A stretch of DNA of 7,180 bases, from positions 1 through 7,180 of the forward strand of contig JBBILG010000089.1 in assembly GCA_037445085.1 (NCBI GenBank). Reading direction: 5' to 3'. Shown piece by piece: positions 1 to 6,377 of this stretch. Every line of letters begins with the position of its first letter. The first letter of the stretch is position 1. Under the pieces are notes generated by a model, which had not been told where the DNA came from, did no database searches, and saw only the letters and a program-made list of their open reading frames with translations. The translations under genes were made by a program, and so were the position numbers. The DNA comes from JBBILG01 sp037445085 (GTDB taxonomy: Bacteria; Pseudomonadota; Gammaproteobacteria; Burkholderiales; Methylophilaceae).

Positions 1-12
1 GGCAAGACACAT
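1..12 (-). CDS. hypC: HypC, hydrogenase maturation chaperone (first four codons only)
   Basis: Only the start of this gene lies in the window: ATG TGT CTT GCC on the minus strand, giving Met-Cys-Leu-Ala, then the sequence ends. HypC/HupF proteins begin with MCLA(I/V)P, and the second-residue cysteine is the ligand that contacts HypD and the hydrogenase large subunit during Fe(CN)2CO assembly. Three things support the call: the four residues fit, a strong ribosome binding site lies 8 bases upstream, and hypC commonly follows hypF or hypB in hyp operons. It starts one base after the hypF stop codon, so translation is probably coupled. The fragment is too short for a homology test, so the call leans on context. 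Confidence 0.78.
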
Positions 13-13
13 C

Positions 14-1162
14 TCAATGGCCCTCCTCCAGTAGTCGATGCAGCGCGACCCAGGCCTGCCCCAGGGAGATGGCGCTGTCGCCGGGCGGCAAGCGGCACGC
101 GCCGAGCACCTCCAGGCCCTGTGCCGCCAGCGCGGGCCGCAGCGTATCCGGCAAGATCCGGTTGAGGAAGCAGCCGCCGCCCAAGGCGACGGTGCGGATC
201 CCCTGTGTTTCGGCGGCACGGGCCACCCACTGCGCCAGTCCGTCCGCCACGGTGGCATGGAACAGCGCCGCCCCCAGGCCGGCGTCGTCACAGTCGGCGA
301 GCTCCGCGAGCAGCGGCCGCAGGTCCAGCACCCCGTGCCCGTCGATCGCATAGCCGCCGGCGAGCGGCACCGCCGGGCCGTGCGCCGCGGCGAGCTGCTC
401 CAGCCGCATGGCCGCCTGCGCCTCGTATGCCATGACTTCGCACACCCCGAGCAGCCCTGCGGCGGCGTCGAAATGACGCCCCATGCTGCTCGTGGCCGGG
501 CAGTGGAGACCGCGTCGCAGCATGGCCGCCACGGTGGCGGCGCCGGCCTGCTGCGGAAAGCGGCGCGGGATTTCGTCATTGCGCCCCAGCACGTGCAAGG
601 CCGCTGCCGCCATGCGCCACGGCTCGCGCGCGGCGCGGTCGCCGCCGGGCAGCGGCAAGGATTGCAGATGGCCGAGGCGCCGGAAGCGCGAGCCGTCCAC
701 CCGCAGCAGCTCGCCGCCCCAAGCCGCACCGTCCGTGCCCAGGCCGACGCCGTCCAGCGCCAGCCCCAGCAGCGGGCCGGCATGGCCATGCTCCGCCGCG
801 ACTGCCGCGATGTGGGCATGATGATGCTGCACGCCGATGAGCGGCACGTCGAATCGCGCCGCCAGCACGGCCGCATGGCGGCTGGAATGGAAATCCGGGT
901 GCAGGTCGTGGGCGATGGCCCGCGGCTTCTCGCCCAGCCAGGCGAGCAGTTCCCCGGCAAGGGCTTGGTGCGCACGGCAGGCATCCGCGTGGTCAAGGTC
1001 CCCTACCACGCGACTGACGCACGCGCGACCATCCCGCGTGACGCACAGCGTATTGCTGAACCAGGCCCCCGCTGCCAGCATCGGCCGGTCAACCAGCGGC
1101 AGCGCCACTTGCACCGCGATGGCGGGCTGGGAGGCGGAAAGGCCGTGGGCGACTGCCGGCAC
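14..1162 (-). CDS. hypF: Short HypF: Kae1-like carbamoyltransferase domain only
   Basis: This is the carbamoyl-transfer half of the [NiFe]-hydrogenase maturation factor HypF. Standard HypF hydrolyses carbamoyl phosphate (acylphosphatase domain), makes carbamoyl-adenylate (YrdC-like domain) and passes the carbamoyl group to the HypE C-terminal cysteine through a Kae1-like domain, providing the cyanide ligands. Only the Kae1-like domain is present in these 382 residues. Visible blocks are HDLHPDFHSSRH (about 85-96), the metal-binding QHHHAH (112-117), LDGVGLGTDGAAWGGE (136-151), PLPGGDRAAREPWRMA (170-185), TSSMGRHFDAAAGLLG (224-239) and the nucleotide-binding GGGCFLNR (328-335). All look intact, so it is probably functional. 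The GTG start at 1162 has GGAG 9 bases upstream and lies 5 bases after the hypB stop. The open frame continues further upstream, but only as an Arg/Gly/Pro-rich out-of-frame reading of hypB. The missing domains are therefore not hidden by a frameshift. Short HypF proteins are known to me from hydrogen-oxidising betaproteobacteria such as Cupriavidus (HypF1, recalled, not checked). Confidence 0.9.
   Translation of the reverse strand: MPAVAHGLSASQPAIAVQVALPLVDRPMLAAGAWFSNTLCVTRDGRACVSRVVGDLDHADACRAHQALAGELLAWLGEKPRAIAHDLHPDFHSSRHAAVLAARFDVPLIGVQHHHAHIAAVAAEHGHAGPLLGLALDGVGLGTDGAAWGGELLRVDGSRFRRLGHLQSLPLPGGDRAAREPWRMAAAALHVLGRNDEIPRRFPQQAGAATVAAMLRRGLHCPATSSMGRHFDAAAGLLGVCEVMAYEAQAAMRLEQLAAAHGPAVPLAGGYAIDGHGVLDLRPLLAELADCDDAGLGAALFHATVADGLAQWVARAAETQGIRTVALGGGCFLNRILPDTLRPALAAQGLEVLGACRLPPGDSAISLGQAWVALHRLLEEGH
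21..29 (-). promoter_or_regulatory. Strong ribosome binding site of hypC
   Basis: The minus strand reads GGAGGAGGG, 8 bases before the ATG at 12. It lies inside the last codons of the hypF-like gene (Leu-Glu-Glu-Gly-His, stop). It supports the hypC start and implies that ribosomes finishing hypF can reinitiate on hypC. Confidence 0.7.
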
Positions 1163-1167
1163 GACAA

Positions 1168-2115
1168 TCAGCTCCGGCCGGCGGCGAGCTGCGCTTCCAG
1201 CTCGGCGATGCGCAGCCGCAGGGCCGACACCCGCTGCTGACGACGGCCCGCGGCGGCGCGGCAGCCGGCCTCGATCCAGGCCAGCCATTCCGCCATGCCG
1301 TCGCCGCGCGTGGCGGAAACGCGGATGACTTCGATGGCCGGATTGACGCGGCGGGCATGTTCCACGGCGCGTCCGGCGTCGAATTCCACATGGGGCAGCA
1401 AGTCGCACTTGTTGAGCAGCAGGAGATCGGCGGCGCGAAACATGTCCGGGTACTTGAGCGGCTTGTCCTCGCCTTCCGTGACCGAGAGGATGACCACCTT
1501 GTGCGCCTCGCCCAAGTCGAAGCCGGCCGGGCACACCAGGTTGCCCACGTTCTCGATCAGGAGCAGGCTGTCTTCCCGGAGATCGAGCTGCCGCACGGCG
1601 TGTCCCACCATGTGCGCATCCAGGTGGCAGCCCTTGCCGGTGTTGATCTGCACGGCCGCAACTCCGGTGGCGCGGATGCGCGCGGCGTCGAGATCGGTCT
1701 GCTGGTCGCCTTCGATCACCGCCAGCGGCAGGCGGCCGCCCAGGGCGGCGATGGTCTTCACCAGCAGCGTGGTCTTGCCCGAACCCGGGCCGGACACCAG
1801 ATTGAGCGCGAACACGCCGCGATCGGCGAACCCGTCGCGGTTTTCGCGGGCATAGGCGTTGTTCTTGGCCAGGATATCCTGCTCGATCCTGACCATGCGC
1901 GCCTGGCTCATGCCGGGAGCGTGCGCATGCGCCGGTCCGCGGCCGAAATGCAGCAAGCCGTGGTCATGGTCGTGCGCATGTTCATGATCATGGCTGTGAT
2001 CGTGAACATGCGCGGTGCCGTCGGCATGCACGCGGTAGTGCCGGCCATGCGTCTGACCGGGTGGCTGGCCGTCCATCGTCACCTCATTGTTGCCGCAGCC
2101 GCAGGTGGTACACAT
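1168..2115 (-). CDS. hypB: HypB, nickel-binding GTPase for hydrogenase maturation
   Basis: HypB is a SIMIBI-class GTPase that, with HypA, inserts nickel into the [NiFe]-hydrogenase large subunit. The 315-residue product has both metal features of the family. At the N terminus is MCTTCGCG, the high-affinity CxxCGC nickel site. Residues 23-65 form a His-rich stretch (15 histidines, with runs of alternating His and Asp) of the type that stores nickel. The G domain shows the P-loop GPGSGKT (109-115), the metal site Cys163-His164 with Cys195 in ENVGNLVCP (188-196), the switch segment around [12 protein letters not shown] (212-223) and the guanine-specificity motif NKCD (235-238). After the usual end of the fold (WLAWIEAG, 277-284) there is a charged, leucine-spaced tail of about 30 residues that could form a coiled coil. 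The first ATG is preferred over Met14 because only it includes the cysteine motif. It has AGGAG 9 bases upstream, overlapping the hypA stop codon. Confidence 0.97.
   Translation of the reverse strand: MCTTCGCGNNEVTMDGQPPGQTHGRHYRVHADGTAHVHDHSHDHEHAHDHDHGLLHFGRGPAHAHAPGMSQARMVRIEQDILAKNNAYARENRDGFADRGVFALNLVSGPGSGKTTLLVKTIAALGGRLPLAVIEGDQQTDLDAARIRATGVAAVQINTGKGCHLDAHMVGHAVRQLDLREDSLLLIENVGNLVCPAGFDLGEAHKVVILSVTEGEDKPLKYPDMFRAADLLLLNKCDLLPHVEFDAGRAVEHARRVNPAIEVIRVSATRGDGMAEWLAWIEAGCRAAAGRRQQRVSALRLRIAELEAQLAAGRS
1172..1175 (-). promoter_or_regulatory. Ribosome binding site that fixes the hypF GTG start
   Basis: The minus strand reads GGAG followed by 9 bases and then GTG at 1162. The site lies within the last codons of hypB, just before its TGA. 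No ATG, GTG or TTG in this frame between here and the conserved domain is better placed. ATT at 1168 and CTG at 1171 are the only closer upstream codons that could start at all, and both would be rare starts. Confidence 0.55.
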
Positions 2116-2127
2116 GCCCTTTCTCTC

Positions 2128-2469
2128 CTACTCCACTTCCAGTTCCCTGACGCGCATCCCGCCGCCGCCGGCGACCTCCAGCCCGTAACTGCCGCACTGC
2201 GGGCAGGCATCCAGCAGCGTGGCCATGGGCACCAGCACGGCACACTGCCGGCAGCGCCCCCGCCCCGGCTGCGCGACGATCTCCAGCCGCGCATCCTGGG
2301 CGATGCTGCCGCGTGCCACCGCATCAAAACAGAAGCGCAGCGCTTCCTCCTCCACGCCGGCGAGCTGGCCGATTTCCAGCCACACTGCCCTCACCCGGCG
2401 AAAACCCTGTACCTGCGCCGCCTCCTCGATCAGCAGCAGCACGTTTTCGGCCAGCGACATTTCATGCAT
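2128..2469 (-). CDS. hypA: HypA, nickel metallochaperone for hydrogenase maturation
   Basis: HypA binds nickel at its N terminus and works with HypB to load the [NiFe]-hydrogenase large subunit. The 113-residue product has the usual family length. It begins MHEMSLAENV, where His2 with the N-terminal amine is the nickel site and the MHE start is diagnostic. The structural zinc site is formed by two CxxC pairs, Cys73/Cys76 and Cys89/Cys92. The frame is open for 14 codons further upstream, but the ATG at 2469 is chosen because the nickel site must be N-terminal; GGAG lies 10 bases before it. It is the first gene of the visible minus-strand hyp operon, 12 bases ahead of hypB. The next gene upstream is the divergent dodecin, so an operon promoter should lie in 2470-2681. 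Confidence 0.97.
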   Translation of the reverse strand: MHEMSLAENVLLLIEEAAQVQGFRRVRAVWLEIGQLAGVEEEALRFCFDAVARGSIAQDARLEIVAQPGRGRCRQCAVLVPMATLLDACPQCGSYGLEVAGGGGMRVRELEVE

Positions 2470-2681
2470 GGCATCAGGACTCCGGCGGTTCGGGACAGTG
2501 GACGGCCGCACCCCATCGCGCGGGCTTCACCCATCCTCCCCATTCTACGCCTACCGCCCGCCCGACGCCATGGCCTGCGTCGATGGCTGGATGCCGGCAT
2601 GCGGCCGCACGACATCGACAAGCAGCGGCTTTGCGCGCATGATTCATACTCTACCATCCCCCAGCGAGAAAGGAGCGCGCC
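2470..2681. other. Divergent intergenic region between the hyp operon and dodecin
   Basis: This stretch must carry promoters in both directions. For the hyp side, the minus strand has TAGAAT at 2547-2542 (5 of 6 matches to a -10 box), about 73 bases before hypA, but no recognisable -35 box at 16-18 bases. I found no good sigma-54 (-24/-12) element and no FNR-like site, although these are common for hyp operons in other bacteria. A cluster of overlapping GC palindromes (TGCCGGCA, GCATGC, GCGGCCGC) lies at about 2592-2608; these are common by chance in DNA this rich in GC. No short gene or RNA gene is apparent. Confidence 0.5.
2615..2643 (+). promoter_or_regulatory. Possible sigma-70-type promoter for dodecin
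   Basis: TCGACA (2615-2620, 5 of 6 matches to TTGACA) is followed after 17 bases by CATGAT (2638-2643, 4 of 6 matches to TATAAT). Transcription would start near 2650, giving a leader of about 30 bases before the dodecin ATG. The -10 box overlaps a small palindrome, ATGATTCAT (2639-2647). This is a motif match only, and such matches arise by chance. Confidence 0.33.
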
Positions 2682-2909
2682 ATGTCCGCTCATACCTACA
2701 AGCTCATCGAACTGGTCGGCTCGTCGTCGGTCAGTTCGGATGACGCCATCCGCAACGCCATTGCCAGAGCCGCCAGGACCGTGCGCCACATGGGCTGGTT
2801 CGAGGTGGTGGAAACGCGCGGCCACATCGTGGACGGCCAGGTGGCGCATTTCCAGGTGACGCTCAAGGTGGGATTCCGTCTGGAGGACGCGCAGGAAATC
2901 GCCGGATGA
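2682..2909 (+). CDS. Dodecin, flavin-binding storage protein
   Basis: Dodecins are very small proteins that assemble into hollow dodecamers and hold flavins (riboflavin, FMN or FAD) in stacked pairs. They are thought to buffer free flavin and protect it from light and oxidation. The 75-residue product matches the family along its whole length: [10 protein letters not shown] (6-15), the helix [15 protein letters not shown] (20-34), [11 protein letters not shown] (39-49) and [14 protein letters not shown] (56-69). Trp39 fits the flavin-stacking tryptophan and Gln58, 19 residues later, fits the flavin-contacting glutamine; archaeal dodecin has the same spacing (Trp36/Gln55). The start has AAAGGAG 7 bases upstream. 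It is followed 51 bases later by relA on the same strand, so the two may be co-transcribed. Nothing links it functionally to the hyp genes. Confidence 0.96.
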   Translation: MSAHTYKLIELVGSSSVSSDDAIRNAIARAARTVRHMGWFEVVETRGHIVDGQVAHFQVTLKVGFRLEDAQEIAG

Positions 2910-2911
2910 AA

Positions 2912-2922
2912 CAGACCGTCTG
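2912..2922. repeat. 11-base perfect palindrome downstream of dodecin
   Basis: CAGACCGTCTG is two 5-base arms around one central C, lying 2 bases after the dodecin stop codon. The arms are too close to form a good RNA hairpin, so if it matters it would be as a protein-binding site on DNA. It sits directly before the stem-loop at 2924-2941 and about 40 bases before relA. Confidence 0.4.
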
Positions 2923-2923
2923 A

Positions 2924-2941
2924 TGAACCCTCCAGGGTTCA
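2924..2941 (+). terminator. Stem-loop between dodecin and relA
   Basis: TGAACCC, loop TCCA, GGGTTCA: a perfect 7-base-pair stem with a 4-base loop. It lies 14 bases after the dodecin stop and ends 19 bases before the relA ATG. No T-run follows, so it is not a classical intrinsic terminator. It could slow transcription, protect the 3' end of the dodecin message, or sit in the relA leader close to the ribosome binding site (AAGGGA, 2952-2957). Confidence 0.45.
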
Positions 2942-2960
2942 CCCTGCCACCAAGGGATTT

Positions 2961-5180
2961 ATGGTCGCAGTAAAGCACACCACACTTCCTGCTCGCGCAG
3001 GACACGACGATACCGACACCTGGCTGGATGCCCTGAAGGGGCATTTCGCCGAGCAGGAGATCGCCCTGCTGCGCCGCGCCTGCGCGCTGGCGGCGCCGCT
3101 GTATGAGGGGCGGGGCACGCTCGCCGGCACGCCGCTGCTTGCCCACGCGCTGGGCGCGGCGGACACCCTCATCGGCATGCGCATGGATGCCGAGACGATA
3201 GCCGCCACCCTGCTGCACGCGGTGCCGGAGTTCCTGGCGGACTGGCGCCCGCGGGTGGAAAAGGAGTTCGGCGCCGCCGTCGCCGTGCTGGTGGACGGCA
3301 TCACGCATATGGAGCAGATCCGCCAGTTCAGCGAGATTGAAGACCTGCACGCCCAAGACGACGGCGATCAGGCGCGGCAGATCGAGAGCCTGCGCCAGAT
3401 GCTCTTGGCCATGGTGCAGGATATCCGCGTGGTGCTGATCAAACTGGCCGAGCGCACGCAGACCCTGCGCCAGCTTGCCGGCGCCAGCCCCGAGCAGCAG
3501 CAGCGCGTCGCCCGCGAGACGCGCGGCATCTTCGCCCCGTTGGCCAACCGGCTGGGCGTCTGGCAGATCAAGTGGGAGCTGGAAGACCTCGCCCTGCGCT
3601 ACCTGGAACCACAGCTCTACAAGGAAATCGCGCGCCTGCTGGACGAGAAGCGCGTCGACCGCGAGCAGTACATCGCCGACGTGATCGCGCTGCTGCGCCG
3701 TGAACTCGGGCAGGCCGGCATCCGCAGCGAGGTGAGCGGTCGCCCCAAGCACATCCACAGCATCGTCAACAAGATGCGCCGCAAGCACCTGGAATTCAGC
3801 CAGCTCTACGACGTGCGCGCCGTGCGCATCCTGGTGGACGACGTCAAGGACTGCTACGCCGCCCTGGGGCTGGTGCACCACCTGTGGCAGCCCATCCCCG
3901 GCGAGTTCGACGACTACATCGCCCGCCCCAAGGGCAACGGCTACCGCTCGCTGCACACCGCCGTGACCGGCCCGCGCGGTCTGGCGCTGGAAGTGCAGAT
4001 CCGCACCCATGCCATGCACCACGATTCCGAACTGGGTGTGGCCGCGCATTGGCGCTACAAGGAAGGCGGCAAGTCGGACGGCGGGCTGGACGACAGGATC
4101 GCCTGGCTGCGCCAGATCCTGGCCTGGAAGGACGAAGTGAGCGACGGCGGCGAGATGCTGGAGCAGTTCAAGGGCGAACTGTTCCACGACAAGGTGTTCG
4201 TGCTGACGCCGCAGGGCAAGGTCATCGACCTGCCCCGCGGCGCCACGCCGGTCGATTTCGCTTATGCCGTGCACACCGGGCTCGGCCACCGCACACGCGG
4301 CGCCAAGGTGGATGGCAGCATCGCGCCGCTCAACACCCCGCTCGCCAACGGCCAGCGGGTGGAAATCCTCACCGCCAGGGTGGGCGCGCCCAGCCGCGAC
4401 TGGCTCAACCCGGCACTCGGCTATCTGAAGAGCCCCAGCGCGCGCGCCAAGGTGCGCCACTGGTTCCGCCAGCAGAATTTCGCGGCGGACGTCTCCGCCG
4501 GGCGCGACAGGCTGGACCGCGAACTGCACCGTGCCGGGGCGACCGGCCTCAACCTGGAACGGATGGCGCAGCGGCTGCGCTTCAACCGGCTGGAAGACCT
4601 GCTCGCCGCCCTCGGCCGCAATGATGTGAGCGAGCACCAACTCGCGCTGGCCCTCCAGGAAATGGCGCCCCCCAGGCCCGCCGAAGCCGTACCGGCACTG
4701 TCGCCGCGGCGCACGCAGGCGCCCGGGGCCGCGTCCGGCATCGTGGTGGAAGGCATGGGCAACCTGCTCACCACCCTGGCCAAATGCTGCAAACCGGCGC
4801 CGCCGGATGCCATCGTCGGCTACGTCACGCGCGAGCGCGGCGTCACCATCCACCGCCAGAACTGTGCCTTCGTCACGCGCCTGCCGCAGGACAGGCGGGC
4901 GCGCCTGCTGGCCGCGCAGTGGGGCGGCAGCGGCTTCCTCGCCGGCGTGGACATCGAGGTGGAAGCGCACGACCGCCAAGGCCTGCTGCGCGACCTCGGC
5001 GAGCTGTTCGCCCGGGAAAGGATCAACACCACCAAGGCCAACACGCTCTCCCGCGACAATCGCGCGTTGATGCGGTTCGGGCTGGAAATCGCCGATCTCG
5101 ACCAGTTGCAGCGCCTGCTGGCCATGATCCGCCAGGTGCCCGGCGTGATCGCCGCGCGGCGGCGGGGAGACAACTGGTAA
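2961..5180 (+). CDS. relA: RelA, ribosome-associated (p)ppGpp synthetase
   Basis: RelA senses uncharged tRNA on stalled ribosomes and transfers pyrophosphate from ATP to GDP or GTP, making the alarmone (p)ppGpp. The 739 residues match the E. coli length (about 744) and share its MVAV start. Domain order is: degenerate HD hydrolase (about 50-200), synthetase (about 235-365), TGS (about 410-472), helical linker, zinc finger (Cys609, Cys610, His631, Cys635) and ACT/RRM (about 661-735). The synthetase shows RPKHIHSI (261-268), YDVRAVRI (283-290) and [18 protein letters not shown] (315-332). EFDD is the acidic (ExDD) motif of synthetase-only RelA, as opposed to RxKD in bifunctional SpoT/Rel enzymes. 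The hydrolase site is broken: LLHAVPEF (84-91) replaces the active HDxxED, and [10 protein letters not shown] (161-170) replaces KLADRLHNMR. A SpoT-type hydrolase must be encoded elsewhere. AAGGGA lies 3 bases before the ATG, rather close; no other start fits. Confidence 0.97.
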   Translation: MVAVKHTTLPARAGHDDTDTWLDALKGHFAEQEIALLRRACALAAPLYEGRGTLAGTPLLAHALGAADTLIGMRMDAETIAATLLHAVPEFLADWRPRVEKEFGAAVAVLVDGITHMEQIRQFSEIEDLHAQDDGDQARQIESLRQMLLAMVQDIRVVLIKLAERTQTLRQLAGASPEQQQRVARETRGIFAPLANRLGVWQIKWELEDLALRYLEPQLYKEIARLLDEKRVDREQYIADVIALLRRELGQAGIRSEVSGRPKHIHSIVNKMRRKHLEFSQLYDVRAVRILVDDVKDCYAALGLVHHLWQPIPGEFDDYIARPKGNGYRSLHTAVTGPRGLALEVQIRTHAMHHDSELGVAAHWRYKEGGKSDGGLDDRIAWLRQILAWKDEVSDGGEMLEQFKGELFHDKVFVLTPQGKVIDLPRGATPVDFAYAVHTGLGHRTRGAKVDGSIAPLNTPLANGQRVEILTARVGAPSRDWLNPALGYLKSPSARAKVRHWFRQQNFAADVSAGRDRLDRELHRAGATGLNLERMAQRLRFNRLEDLLAALGRNDVSEHQLALALQEMAPPRPAEAVPALSPRRTQAPGAASGIVVEGMGNLLTTLAKCCKPAPPDAIVGYVTRERGVTIHRQNCAFVTRLPQDRRARLLAAQWGGSGFLAGVDIEVEAHDRQGLLRDLGELFARERINTTKANTLSRDNRALMRFGLEIADLDQLQRLLAMIRQVPGVIAARRRGDNW

Positions 5181-5200
5181 GGAAGCTGCGACGAAGCCCG

Positions 5201-5222
5201 CTCTGCCGGTCGCGCGGCAGGG
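5201..5222 (+). other. Stem-loop between relA and pyrD
   Basis: CTCTGCCG, loop GTCGCG, CGGCAGGG: an 8-base-pair stem with one G-T wobble (6 perfect pairs in the core). It lies 20 bases after the relA stop. No T-run follows, so intrinsic termination is doubtful. It could mark the end of the relA message or partly shield the region before the pyrD ribosome binding site (AGGGGA, 5244-5249). Confidence 0.4.
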
Positions 5223-5253
5223 AAATCTGCTGAAACAGGCTCCAGGGGACCAC

Positions 5254-6270
5254 ATGCTATATGAAACGATGATCCGGCCTTTGCTGTTCCGCCTCGATGC
5301 GGAACGCGCCCACCACCTGGCGCTGGAAGGGCTGCGCATGGCGCAGCGGGCCGGCCTCGCGCGCCTGTGCCCAAAGCCGCCGGCCTGCAAGCCGCGCCGC
5401 GTCATGGGATTGGATTTCGCCAACCCGGTCGGTCTGGCGGCGGGGCTGGACAAGAACGGCGCCTACATCGACGCGCTGGCGGCGCTCGGCTTCGGTTTCA
5501 TCGAGATCGGCACGGTCACGCCGCGGCCGCAACCGGGCAACCCCAGGCCGCGCCTGTTCCGCATCGCGCAGGCGCAGGGCATCGTCAACCGCTTCGGTTT
5601 CAACAATGACGGCGTGGACGCCCTGCTGCGCAACGTCGAACGGGCGAGCTACCGCGGCCCGCTCGGCATCAACATCGGCAAGAATTTCGACACGCCCAAT
5701 GAACGCGCCGTCGACGACTATCTCGTCTGCCTGCGCAAGGTGTACGCGCAGGCCGGCTATGTGGTGGTCAACATCTCCTCGCCCAACACCCGCAACCTGC
5801 GCGCGCTGCAGGAAAAAGAGGCGCTCGGCGCCCTGCTCGTCGCACTCAAGGCCGAACAGGTGCGGCTGGCGGATGCGCATGGCCGCTACGTGCCCATCGC
5901 CCTCAAGATCGCGCCCGATCTCGGCGCCGAACAGATCATCGACATCGCCGACCTGCTGCTGGTGAACCGCATGGACGGCGTGATCGCCACCAACACCACG
6001 CTGTCGCGCGAAGGCGTGGAAGGGTTGCCGCATGCGGAAGAGGCCGGCGGGCTGTCGGGCGCACCGGTGCGGACGAAATCGACGGCGGTGATCCGGCAGT
6101 TGAGCCTGGCGCTGGGGCGGGAAATCCCCATCATCGGCGTGGGTGGCATCCTGAGCGGGCAGGACGCCCGGGAAAAGATCAAGGCCGGCGCCAGTCTGGT
6201 GCAGCTATACAGCGGGCTGATCTACCGCGGCCCCGGCCTGGTACGGGAAATCTGCGCGGCGCTGGCGTAG
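5254..6270 (+). CDS. pyrD: Dihydroorotate dehydrogenase (quinone), class 2
   Basis: PyrD oxidises dihydroorotate to orotate in de novo pyrimidine synthesis, passing electrons through FMN to membrane ubiquinone. The 338 residues match the class 2 length (E. coli 336). The N-terminal helical part (about 1-45, with [15 protein letters not shown] at 14-28) is the membrane-associated quinone tunnel seen only in class 2. The barrel shows [13 protein letters not shown] (57-69), [14 protein letters not shown] (83-96), NRFGFNN (112-118), NIGKN (140-144), NISSPNT (173-179) with the class 2 catalytic serine at Ser176, KIAPDL (218-223), TNTT (246-249), GGLSG (265-269) and the FMN-phosphate loop GVGGI (295-299). 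The ATG at 5254 has AGGGGA 4 bases upstream and is preferred over Met6. It follows relA by 73 bases on the same strand with no clear promoter between, so read-through from relA is possible. All key residues are present. Confidence 0.97.
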   Translation: MLYETMIRPLLFRLDAERAHHLALEGLRMAQRAGLARLCPKPPACKPRRVMGLDFANPVGLAAGLDKNGAYIDALAALGFGFIEIGTVTPRPQPGNPRPRLFRIAQAQGIVNRFGFNNDGVDALLRNVERASYRGPLGINIGKNFDTPNERAVDDYLVCLRKVYAQAGYVVVNISSPNTRNLRALQEKEALGALLVALKAEQVRLADAHGRYVPIALKIAPDLGAEQIIDIADLLLVNRMDGVIATNTTLSREGVEGLPHAEEAGGLSGAPVRTKSTAVIRQLSLALGREIPIIGVGGILSGQDAREKIKAGASLVQLYSGLIYRGPGLVREICAALA

Positions 6271-6377
6271 TCCCGTCCCCGCTGGCCGCCAGAGGCGCGG
6301 CGGCGAACACGCCACTGTACCTGCCGGCAATCTTGTAGCACAATGCCCTCGTCCGCCACAGCCCAAAGGAGTCCGTC
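6271..6377 (+). promoter_or_regulatory. Intergenic region before the DUF2892 gene: weak hairpin and weak promoter
   Basis: GCCGCC (6285-6290) can pair with GGCGGC (6299-6304) across an 8-base loop, shortly after the pyrD stop, but no T-run follows. Further on, TTGTAGCACAA (6333-6343) is a small palindrome. It overlaps CACAAT (6339-6344), a 4 of 6 match to a -10 box, with only a poor -35 candidate (TGTACC, 6316-6321, 17 bases upstream). The short gene downstream probably has its own promoter here, but the sequence does not establish it. Confidence 0.28.

Noticed and set aside
38..1240. A 400-codon plus-strand open frame opposite hypF
   Set aside because: It is a shadow of the hypF and hypB coding frames. 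The translation is rich in Arg, Gln and His with no domain, and there is no ribosome binding site of note.
1163..1534. Upstream in-frame extension of the hypF reading frame, possibly the missing N-terminal domains
   Set aside because: It overlaps hypB in another frame and reads as Arg/Gly/Pro-rich sequence with none of the acylphosphatase, zinc-finger or YrdC motifs.
2588..2603. Possible sigma-54 promoter (GG and GC dinucleotides 10 bases apart) upstream of dodecin
   Set aside because: Only the two dinucleotides fit; the flanking bases (TGGAT, ATGC) depart from TGGCA and TTGC, it faces dodecin and not hyp, and the site lies in a GC palindrome cluster where such spacing arises by chance.
2470..2681. 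FNR-type or other oxygen-responsive operator before the hyp operon
   Set aside because: No TTGAT-N4-ATCAA-like sequence was found on reading the region.
1357..2859. A 500-codon plus-strand open frame opposite hypB and hypA
   Set aside because: It runs antisense through two conserved genes, across the intergenic region and into dodecin out of frame, so it cannot be a real gene alongside them.
2430..5453. A 1007-codon open frame on the minus strand opposite relA
   Set aside because: It is antisense to a complete, conserved relA, spans the dodecin gene and its flanks, and its translation shows no recognisable family. In GC-rich genes with G/C third positions, stop codons are rare on the opposite strand, so long antisense frames are expected.
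5257..6033. A 258-codon minus-strand open frame opposite pyrD
   Set aside because: It is antisense to intact pyrD and has no recognisable domain; it is another GC-driven shadow.
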